Shown: positions 55,417 through 64,000 of the stretch, one piece after another | How positions within the stretch are numbered: the first letter of the stretch is position 1 | Layout: every line of letters begins with the position of its first letter | Assembly: GCF_029873635.1 (NCBI RefSeq) | Contig: NC_080423.1 | Coordinates: 101,246,991 to 101,310,990 of the forward strand | DNA from: Malania oleifera | Lineage: Eukaryota; Streptophyta; Magnoliopsida; Santalales; Ximeniaceae | Reading direction: 5' to 3' | Length of the DNA stretch: 64,000 nucleotides | Position numbers and translations under genes: made by a program | Notes under the pieces: model-generated | Seen by the model: the letters and a program-made list of their open reading frames with translations, nothing else | Databases searched by the model: none | Told to the model about the DNA's origin: nothing

Positions 55417-55721
55417 TGTAGTGACCCAGAGAATTTATAATATTTAAATAATAAAATAAAAGGAGAAAAGGAAATTAAAAAGGGGGCAAAGCAGACCTTC
55501 GTCGACGATGCAACGTATTGGACTTGTTGACGAGGGTGTGTCTCGTCGACGAAAAAATACTGAGAGAGAGTTTTGGGGTGATTCTGAATTTCGCCGACAA
55601 GCAAGGAGTTCATCAACAAGTCTTCTTCTTGGCCTTGTCGACGAGATGACGTGGATCGTTGATGAAGCCCAGTGTATAAATAGGGTCAGCCTTCATTTTT
55701 TGGCCATTTCTGGTGCAAATA

Positions 55722-55763
<42 letters not shown>

Positions 55764-56542
55764 ACACCCCTTCTCCCTTCTCTCTAAAATCTCGGGCCAA
55801 TCTTTTTCCGGTTCGACGATCTGAGGCCACTATGACATTCCTGGTGAAATTCTTTGAATATTTGCTGGAGTGGATCGTCGCTGGGGATAGTTTGAAATTC
55901 GTATCTGATTGTAGGTAAGGCCTTTTATTCGAAATTCGGTCTTTCCGTAGTTATAGGAAATGTTATTTACAGAAAAATACTGAAGTTTAGTTATGGGAGT
56001 TGTCACTTTCAGGGTATTGATTAGGAAACTCTATGAGTATTAGACCGGCTGTTTATAAGGGCTTTCTCAGTTGCCAGATAAAGGGATAAACTAAGCTAGT
56101 TGTTTTGTGAAAATTTACAGTGAAATTGTATAGCATTTGATTTTATGAAAATATATGTATATATAACATATATATAAGTATTATGTTGGGAAATACTGCT
56201 GAAAATGATAATATGTTCTGAATATATATATAAGATACACATTTGTGTGGCATGAGTAGAATTTATGGTGAATTACTATTTTTTGGGAATATGACAATGA
56301 TATGGATATGATTTACCGACGTATAGGCCGTGCTATGGATATGATTTGCCGGCGTATGGGGTCATGCTATGGATATGATTTGTCGGCGTACGCGCTGTGC
56401 TATGGATATGATTTTTTGGCGTACGGGCCGTGCTATGGATATGATTTTCCGGTGTACGGGCCGTGTTATGAATATGATTTGTTGGCGTAGGAGCCGAGTT
56501 ATGATAAAATATGAAATACCGGCGTACGGGTCGATGATTTTC

Positions 56543-56580
<38 letters not shown>

Positions 56581-57570
56581 AAAATGTTATGATGATATTG
56601 ATTTGACAATGAATAGTATAAAGTATCCATGTATCACAGTTTCATTATATGTTATATGTTATTAGAACCTGGTTGGCTTGGTCTAGGCTAGCACTTGCAC
56701 GATACCGTTGCTATGTATTCATGATCTTCACGATATTGTGTTAACGCTGTTGTACGGAGTAGCGTGAGGACGGATAGTCGATTTGGTTTTAAGAAGTTTG
56801 AGCACCCCTGGTGTGTGGACCAGGTCTGGTAGACCCATTGGACTTACAGACTGTACTTTTGACTTGGCAGTGGTCAGCCAACCATTGTCAGGTCCCGCCT
56901 TCGGGCCGCACAACCCAGTCATGTGGGGGTAATACATGACATTAGCCAGCTAACCTACCAAGGTTGCTTTCATATTATTATTATTATTATACAAGATGGA
57001 TTATGTTATGAAATTCAGTATATTCTACCTTGTTATGATTATACATGTTTTCCCAGAAATTATATATATATATACGGTTTTATTGGTTATGCTTATGTAT
57101 ATGATTTTATGTATAACACTGTAATACTCATGTTGCCACACACTAGTATTAGTTTATTTCCCTTACTGACAGGTGTCTCACCCCAAAATTTTATAAACAT
57201 TTCAGGAGGCCATAATAGGAGAGCGGATAAAGCTTTGCTGAGATAGTTTCTGCAAATCAGCCCTTTCTGAAGGGTAAGCTTTTTGGTTGATTCAGATGGA
57301 TTTTGGTGGGAAATGACCCTAAGACTCTTTTAAGTGATTTATATATGTAAATACAGTTGATATAGTAACTATGGTATTGTGACGTATGTTATTGAATATG
57401 GTATTATGAGTTAATTATGATTTTATGTTTCCTGCTGCTTAGGCTTCCGTATTGTGTTTTGTTGTATCTCTGGTATCCGCGGGTTCAGGTTGATTATGAT
57501 TGGCTAGATTTATTATATTGATTTTATTATCATGGAAAAAAAATTTATGGAAATTAAGCAGGTCGTTACA
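55417..57570 (+). repeat. 5' LTR of the Tekay element
   Basis: The U3 palindrome array is at 55499-55665, the TATA box (TATAAATAG) at 55675, the CT leader at 55727-55756, GGTAAG at 55914, the minisatellite at 56290-56530, the TA run at 56548-56577 and the module CCCTTACTGACAGGTGTCTC at 57160. It ends TTACA. Confidence 0.93.
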
Positions 57571-57573
57571 GTT

Positions 57574-57586
57574 TGGTATCAGAGCC
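57574..57586 (+). other. Primer-binding site (tRNA-iMet)
   Basis: TGGTATCAGAGCC lies three bases after the LTR end. Confidence 0.9.
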
Positions 57587-57869
57587 TAGGTTGTTAGGTT
57601 CTATAGACTTTAGAGTGCAGTGAAAACGATACCAGAGTATAGGAAAATAATTTAAGGTTTGTTCTATAGTCTAGAGGCAGGACTTACGTTGTAGTTTCTG
57701 TGTTTTTCCTGGGGTGACGATTCCAGGAAAACCATAGTAAGCTATTGTTGGGTTGTGTTCTTAGAATGTGGGATTAGAGTTAGGAATGAGTTGAGGTAGT
57801 AAGGATGGGGAATTATGTTAGATGTGTAAGCTATAAGTATAGGGTTCCTAAGATGCATTTGTTGTTTTC

Positions 57870-58640
57870 AGGATAGATCTAGGAGGGGGTAGTGCACATG
57901 TGAGCGGCAGTGATGGAGTAGGGCCCTTGAGTGCAACTGGGACTGACTCTGACCCGGTATTACGTAGCGTGGTTCAGCAGGTTATGGATGAGATCGCTAG
58001 GAGCCCTAGGGAGCAGGGTGGTCCGTCGGTTGGCCATGGATGCACTATCTAGAAGTTTACAAAGATAAATCCTCCAACATTTTCAGGAGGGGCCGATCCT
58101 TTAGCCACTGAGAATTTGATGTAGGAGATCGAGAAAGTCTTGGTCATGTTGCAGTGTACGGAGAAACTAAGGGTTCTCTTTGCCATCTATGAACTGACAG
58201 GGGAGGCCGAGAGGTGGTGGATGGTTGTGAGATTGCTGGAGCAGCAGAGGATGATGCCGATAGTCATGACTTGGGATCAGTTTAAAGAGTTATTCTTTGA
58301 TAGATATTTCCCAGCTACTGTTAGGGAGGCTAAAGTGGAGGAGTTCCTGAGTCTGAAGTAAGGACAGTTATCAGTCCAGCAGTATGCAGCGCGTTTTATC
58401 GAACTCTCTCGCTTTGCTTCGTATATAGTACCTGATGAGGTGAAAAAGGCAAGGCAGTTTGAGAAAGGTTTGGGGAGAGGTATCTTCAAGTAGGTGGTGG
58501 CGCTGCAAATCCAGGACTTTGCTGAGTTAGTCGACAGGGCAACCTTGGCAAAGGTTGGTAAGCGTATGGATGCAGAGAAGCAGTGACAGAAGAAGAGATC
58601 TGCATCTTTGGGCTATCAACAGGGTCCTAAATAGAATCAG
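57870..58640 (+). pseudogene. Tekay gag
   Basis: Gag domain residues LRVLFAIYELTGEAERWW, TWDQFKELFFDRYFPATVRE and QYAARFIELSRFASYIVPDE are in the expected order. In-frame stops are at 58122 (TAG), 58360 (TAA), 58491 (TAG) and 58585 (TGA). The zinc knuckle is not clearly readable. Confidence 0.85.
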
Positions 58641-58898
58641 TGGGGGAGAGGAAACCATGGCAGAGGATAGAGACAGGAGACTGGAGGTCCCGAGGCTCAG
58701 GCAATACAGGGTCCTCTAGTCTGCTAGACTTATGGAAGGAGACACTAGGGAGAGTGCCAAGTCAGTGGAGTTCTCTACTACCGCTACAGTTGGCAGGGTT
58801 ATATGGTGCGAGATTGCCCTACACCACCAGATGCAACTCCTACTCCCAGATTGTACCAGGGAGGATATCAGGCATCACATGGGGGCCAGTAGAGGAAT

Positions 58899-59275
58899 AT
58901 GGCTCCAGCAAGGGTGTTTACCCTGACACTGGGAGAGACTGAGACGGTAGGCGACGTGGTGACAAGTATGGTTATTATGTTTTCTTTGAAAGTTATTGCA
59001 TTGTTTGATTCAGGAGAAACACACTCGTTTGTATCCTTGGAATGCGCTAGACTATGTGGGGTAGAAACACAGTTATTAGATAGTGAACTATTGGTATCTA
59101 CATCAACTGGGTCTGCAGTGAGATGTAGTTGGGTGCTTCGGGGTTGTTCAGTTGATATATAGGGGAAAATCTTGTCTGCCGATTTAATAGTGCTGGATAT
59201 GCACGAGTTCGATGTGATCTTCTGCATGGATTGGCTAGCAGTTAATTTTGCCAGCATAGAGTGTCATTCATAAGG
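58899..59275 (+). pseudogene. Tekay aspartic protease
   Basis: The active-site segment reads VIALFDSGETHSFVSLECAR near 58990-59050, with Glu where the family usually has Ala after DSG. SADLIVLDMHEFDVIFCMDW follows near 59175-59232. A TAG near 59160 interrupts it. Confidence 0.85.
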
Positions 59276-59276
59276 A

Positions 59277-60390
59277 GTGATATTCAGACCTTCAGGACGA
59301 GCAGAATTTAGGTTCGTAGGGTCGCGAGTGCAATCTTTTCCTCAGCTAGTTTTTGCTATCTTGGCCAGGAGACTATTGCCGAGTGGTTGTCAAGAGTTTG
59401 TGGCAGTTGTGAAGGAAATGTTAGAGAATGAATTAAAACTTGCTAGCATGCATGTAGTAAAAGAGTTTACAGATGTTTTTCCAGAGGAGTTACCAGGCTT
59501 GCCACCTGATCGTGAGGTAGATTTTCCTATCGATCTACTTCCAGGTACAACGCCGATTTCCAAAGTACCTGATCGAATGGCGCCAATGGAATTGGCAAAA
59601 TTGAAAGATCAGTTGCAAGATCTGCTTGATAAAGGCTTCATACGACCTAGTGTATCTTTGTGGGGAGCTCCAGTTCTATTTGTGAAGAAGAAAGATGAGT
59701 CTATAAGGATGTGTATAGATTATAGAGAGATTAATAAAGTGACAATCAAGAACAAGTATCCTCTACACCGTATAGATGACTTGTTTGATCAACTCCAAGG
59801 TACGCGGGTGTATTCGAAGATTGACCTCAGATCAAGCTATCATCAGGTGAAAGTGAAAGCAAAAGACATCTCGAAGATGACCTTCAAGACCAGGTATGGA
59901 CATTACGAGTTCCTTGTTATGCCATTTGGTCAGATGAATGCTCCTGCTATATTTATGGATTTGATGAATAAGATTTTTCATCCACGTTTAGACCAGTTTG
60001 TTGTTGTTTTTATTGATGATTACTGGTCTATTCGAGGGGCTATAACGAGTATGAGGCATATTTGAGGTAGGTTCTGCAGATGCTATGAGAAAATAAGTTG
60101 TACGCTAAGTTCAATAAATGTGATTTTTGGCTTGAGAAGGTCGTGTTTTTGGGGCATGTTGTTTCTGGAGATGGTATTTCTGTGGATCCCAGTAAGATTG
60201 AGGCGGTAGTGAATTGGGTTAAACTGAGGAACATCCAGGAGATCAGGAGTTTCTTGAGGTTAGTTGGGTATTACCGTCGTTTCTTTGAGGGATTCTCAGC
60301 ATTATCAGGGCCCCTGACACAACTGACTAGGAAGAATGTCAGATTTGAGTGGGACGACAGTTGTGAGCAAAGTTTCCAGGAATTGAAGTA
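59277..60390 (+). pseudogene. Tekay reverse transcriptase
   Basis: [60 protein letters not shown] and [20 protein letters not shown] are followed by the catalytic FIDD (VVVFIDD, near 60000-60020). The frame shifts right after that box, resumes at 60098 ([20 protein letters not shown]) and ends at a TAG at 60388. The catalytic aspartates are present, but no single polyprotein can be made. Confidence 0.92.
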
Positions 60391-60394
60391 GAGA

Positions 60395-60800
60395 TTAGTC
60401 ACAGCACCAGTATTGGTCGTCCCATTAGGGGGTGAGGATTATGTCATTTACAGTGATGTGTCTTTGAAAGGACTGAACTGTGTATTGACGCAGTATGGCA
60501 GGGTAGTGGCATATGCTTCTAGACAGTTGAAAGAATATGAAAAGAACTACCCTACTCACGATCTTGAATTGGTTGTAGTAGTACACCCATTGAAGATTTG
60601 GAGGCATTACCTATATGACGAGCAGTGTGAGATCTTTTTCGACCACAAGAGTTTAAAGTACTTTTTAACGCAGAAGGAACTAAACATAAGGCAGAGAAGG
60701 TGGTTGGAGCATATAAAGGATTTCGATTGTACCATTAGTTATCACCCAGGGAAAGCAAACGTGGTAACTGACGCGTTAAGTATGAAATTAAGGGAATCAA
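60395..60800 (+). pseudogene. Tekay RNase H domain
   Basis: [20 protein letters not shown] (first catalytic Asp), [20 protein letters not shown] with the catalytic Glu (DLEL), [20 protein letters not shown] and [13 protein letters not shown]. This piece is open from 60413 to 61222 together with the integrase N-terminus. Confidence 0.9.
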
Positions 60801-60979
60801 TTTTGATGGCTATGGAGATCCAGCATCCGATCATGATGGATCTAGAGAGACTTGGCATCGAATTAGTTGAGAGTGGTTCTCAGGCTTACATTGTTAGTTT
60901 AGTAGTGCAACCTACTCTGCAGGTAAAAATTAAAGCTACTCAGAAAGAAGACCCAAAATTAGCAGAGATGATGGATAGA

Positions 60980-61292
60980 GTGCAAAGTGGTCAGGGGGAG
61001 GAATTTAATGTTGTAGACAACGTAGCTTTGCGGTTCCATTCCAGATTATACGTTCTTGCCGATATTGAGATCAGAAAGACTATTTTAGAGGAAGCTCACA
61101 AATATTTGTATACAGTCCATCCCGGCAGTACAAAGATGTATAAGGATCTGCGGGAGTCGTACTGGTGGAGTGGTATGAAGAAAGAAATTGCCAAGTATGT
61201 AGCCCAGTGTTTGACGTGCTAGCAGGTAAAAGCTGAGCAACAGAGGCTGACAGGGCAGTTGCAGCCATTATTTATCCTAAAGTGGAAATGGG

Positions 61293-61337
<45 letters not shown>

Positions 61338-61975
61338 ATTTTGTCTCAGGACTGCCGTCAGCATTGCATGGCCATAATGCGATTTGAGTGATAGTAGATC
61401 GTTTGACCAAGACCGCCCATTTCCTTCCTATCAAGATTAGCTACTCCTTGGACAGACTGGAAGAGATTTATATTTGAAAAATAGTCTGTTCCCACGGCAT
61501 GCTAGTGTCTGTTGTGTCAGACCGGGACCAGCGTTTCACGTCACATTTTTGGAAGAGCTTGTAGGAGGCTCCAGGGTCTCAGTTGTCTTTCGGCACGACG
61601 TTCCATCATCAGTTAGATGAGCAGACTAAGAGGACAATTCAGATATTAGAAGATATGCTTCGAGTGTGCGTGCTAGATTTTGGGGGTACTTAGACTCAGT
61701 TCATGCCGCTGGTGGAATTTGCGTATAATAATAGTTATCAGGCCAGTATTGGTATGACACCATTTGATGCTCTATATGGTAGGAGATGTTGTTCTCCTTT
61801 ATTTTGGGATGAAGTGGATGAGCGGCGAGTAGTGGGGCCAGAGCTTGTTCAGCAAGCGCGTGATAAGGTTCAGCTCATCGAAGAAAGATCAGTACAGCTC
61901 TGTGTCGACAGAAGAGCTATGCTGATAATTGCCTCAAGAATTTTGAATTTGATGTTGTTAATCATGTATTTCTGA
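60980..61975 (+). pseudogene. Tekay integrase with in-frame (TA)n expansion
   Basis: The HHCC zinc domain reads [20 protein letters not shown] and YVAQCLTC, followed by a TAG at 61220. Then KWKWDH is followed by alternating Ile-Tyr from a TA repeat (61296-61335) and IDFVSGLP, carrying the first catalytic Asp. VSDRDQRF holds the second. The expected Glu region is degraded. PLVEFAYNNSYQASIGMTPF, DALYGRRC and the region to 61975 close the domain. Several further stops occur. Confidence 0.88.
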
Positions 61976-61998
61976 AAATAGCTCCGTTAAAAGGGGTT

Positions 61999-62343
61999 AT
62001 GCGATTTGGGAGGAAGGTAAAACTTAGCCCTAGGCTTATCAGTCCATTTGAGATCTTAGAGAAAATGTGGCCGGTGGCCTACAGTTTAGCTTTGCCACCT
62101 GTGTTATCCAGAATTCATGACGTATTCCACATATCTATGTTGAGGAAATACATCCCAAACCCTTCTCATATTATCAGTTATGGTGAATTAGAGTTCAGTG
62201 ATTCACTGATGTATAAGGAAGTACCAGTACAAATTTTGGATAAGAAAGTGCAGGAGTTACGTAACAAGAAGATTCCTCTGGTAAAAGTTTTGTGGAGGAA
62301 TCACACAGTGGAAGAGGCTTCTTGGGAGTCCCAAAAGGTTTAA
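61999..62343 (+). pseudogene. Tekay integrase C-terminal/chromodomain-like tail
   Basis: KLSPRLISPFEILEKMWPVA, HDVFHISMLRKYIPNPSHII, then the truncated chromodomain-like end VQILDKKVQELRNKKIPLVK, WRNHTVEEASWESQ. It has its own stop at 62341, the normal end of pol in this clade. Confidence 0.88.
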
Positions 62344-62590
62344 CTGGGTAAATGTAAGTAATTGGATAATATTTCTTTTGCAGGTACATGTAATAATTAG
62401 TAAGGGGTATTTTGGTTTTGGGAGAATTTTCTTTTGTATATGTAATCTTCCAGGACTCGGAATGTAACCACAGTATTCTTCCGTCATAAGTGAGGGTAAG
62501 TAATAAAATAAGTAGGTCGTTTTGTTTTAAGGAATGATGAGTTACATGAATAGTAAATTTCGATGACGAAATTTTATAAGGAGGAGAGAA

Positions 62591-64000
62591 TGTAGTGACC
62601 CAGAGAATTTATAATATTTAAATAATAAAAGGAAGGGAGAAAAGGAAATTAAAAGGGGGCAAAGCAGACCTTCGTCGACAAGAAAATACCGAGAGAGGGT
62701 TTTGGGGTGATTCTGAATTTCATCGACGAGGAGAGAGTTTGTCCGACGAGTCATCTTCCTTGCCTCGTCGACGAGATGATGTGGCTCTTCGACGAAGCAC
62801 AATGTATAAATAGGGCCAACCTTCATTTTTTTGGCCATTTCCGGCACAAATACTCCTCTTATTCTCTTCTCTACGCCCCTCCTCTCTTCTTTTTAAGATC
62901 TTAGGCCGATCTTTTGCCGGTTCGACGATCTGAGGCCACCACGACATTCCTGGTGAAGTTCTCTGCATATCTGCCGGAGCAGATCGTCGGTGGGGATAGT
63001 CTGAAATTCATCCTTGATTGTAGGTAAGACTTTTTATTCAAAATTTGGTCTTTCTGTAGTTATAAGAATGTTATTTACAAAGAAATACTAAAGTTTAGTT
63101 CTGAGAGTTGTCACTTTCAGGGTATTGATTAGGAAACTCTACGGGTGTTAGACCGACTGTTTATAGGGGCTTTCTCAGTTGCCAAGTAAGGGGATAAACT
63201 AAGCTAGCTGTTTTGTGAAAATTTATAGTGAAATTGTATAGCATTTGATTTCATGAAAATATTTGTATATATAACATATATATGAGTATTATGTTGGGAA
63301 ATACTGCTGAAAATGATAATATGTTCTGAATATATATATGATATCCATTTGTGTGGCATGAGTAGAATTTATGGTGAATTACTGTATTCTGGGAATATGA
63401 AAAATGATATGGATATGATTTGCCGGCGTACGGGCCGTGCTATGGATATGATTTTCCGACATATGGGCTGTGCTATGGATATGATTTGCCGGCATACGAG
63501 TCATGCTATGGATATGATTTGCCGGTGTACGGGCCGTGCTATGGATATGATTTGCCGGCGTACGGGCCATGCTATAGGTATGATTTACCGGCATACGGGC
63601 TGAGCTATGGTAAAATATGAAATATCGGCGTATGGGCCGATGATTTTCATGATGTATATATATATATATGCACAAATGTTGTGATGATATTGATTTGGCA
63701 ACGAATAGTATAAAGTATCCATGTATCACAGTTTCATTATATGCTATATGTTATCAAAACCTGGTTGACTTGGTCTAGGTTAGCACTTGCACGGTACTGC
63801 TGCTACGTGTTCGTGATCTTCATGATATTGTGTTAACGCTACTGTACGAAGTAGCGTGAGGACGGATTGTCGATGTGGTTTTAGGAAGTGTGAGCGCCTC
63901 TGGTGTACGGACCAGGTCTGGCAGACCCATCGGACTTACATACTGTACGTTTGACTTGGCAGTGGTCGGCCAACCATTGTCAGGTCCCACCTTTGGGCCA
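62591..64000 (+). repeat. 3' LTR of the Tekay element, partial
   Basis: It starts TGTAGTGACCCAGAG after the purine tract and is cut by the window edge at about two-thirds of its length. Relative to the 5' LTR it lacks 44 bp between two TCGTCGAC sites. The minisatellite is at 63400-63640. Confidence 0.93.

Larger units (their letters stand above)
55417..64000 (+). mobile_element. Tekay/Del-type chromovirus, nearly complete, runs off the window
   Basis: The 5' LTR is 55417-57570 (2,154 bp, TGTAGTGACCC to GGTCGTTACA). The primer-binding site TGGTATCAGAGCC is at 57574-57586. Gag, protease, reverse transcriptase, RNase H, integrase and a C-terminal region follow. A polypurine tract lies at about 62577-62590, and the 3' LTR starts at 62591 and is cut by the window edge. 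RT and C-terminal peptides ([40 protein letters not shown]) are of the Tekay/Del chromovirus type. Many stops show it is inactive. The five bases before it are TCGTA; the matching copy would lie beyond 64000. Confidence 0.93.

Overview
The window is nuclear DNA of a flowering plant, most likely a woody eudicot. The evidence is a spliced gene with GT-AG introns, an Au-type SINE, tRNA-Met-primed LTR retrotransposons (Ty3/gypsy chromoviruses, Ty1/copia, TRIMs, a Cassandra element with 5S-like sequence), plant L1 and RTE LINEs, and non-autonomous hAT and PIF/Harbinger-like elements. I cannot name the species.

Only one host gene is recognisable. It is the 5' half of an orthologue of Arabidopsis TWD40-2, a WD40 subunit of the TPLATE endocytic adaptor complex, on the minus strand. 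Thirteen coding exons lie between 39687 and 9193 and encode about the first 673 residues of a protein that is roughly 1,380 residues in Arabidopsis. The remaining exons must lie left of position 1. About 2 kb of coding sequence is spread over more than 30 kb because transposons have filled the introns. Intron 10 (10.7 kb) holds RTE and nested L1 elements. Intron 12 (8.6 kb) holds a deleted gypsy element with perfect target-site duplications (TSDs), a SINE, a hAT MITE and an L1 derivative. The last intron (more than 9.1 kb) holds three L1 fragments and two TRIMs, one of which carries a MITE inside its LTR. Intron 4 is inferred to use a GC-AG splice pair.

Right of the gene promoter (39.7-40 kb, with a pyrimidine patch and a 20-bp perfect palindrome) lies about 1.2 kb of AT-rich DNA. 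From about 41.2 kb to the right edge there are only nested transposons. The oldest is a copia element whose 5' half runs from 41.2 to 43.96 kb. It is split by a hAT-like element (43963-51736), which holds a SIRE-like solo LTR (TSD GAAGC), which holds a Cassandra TRIM (TSD CCTAA) and a Tekay-type solo LTR (TSD AATAC), which in turn holds a diverged solo LTR (TSD GTTAC). After a short further copia piece come more LTR copies and a nearly complete but inactivated Tekay/Del chromovirus (55417 to beyond 64000).

The most unusual signals are: (i) arrays of about seven copies of the palindrome TCGTCGACGA spaced near 21 bp or its double, just upstream of the TATA box, in LTRs of at least two families; (ii) a Cassandra element whose left end is an inverted copy of its right end yet is flanked by perfect TSDs; (iii) the layered insertion series, most layers of which can be ordered by their target duplications.
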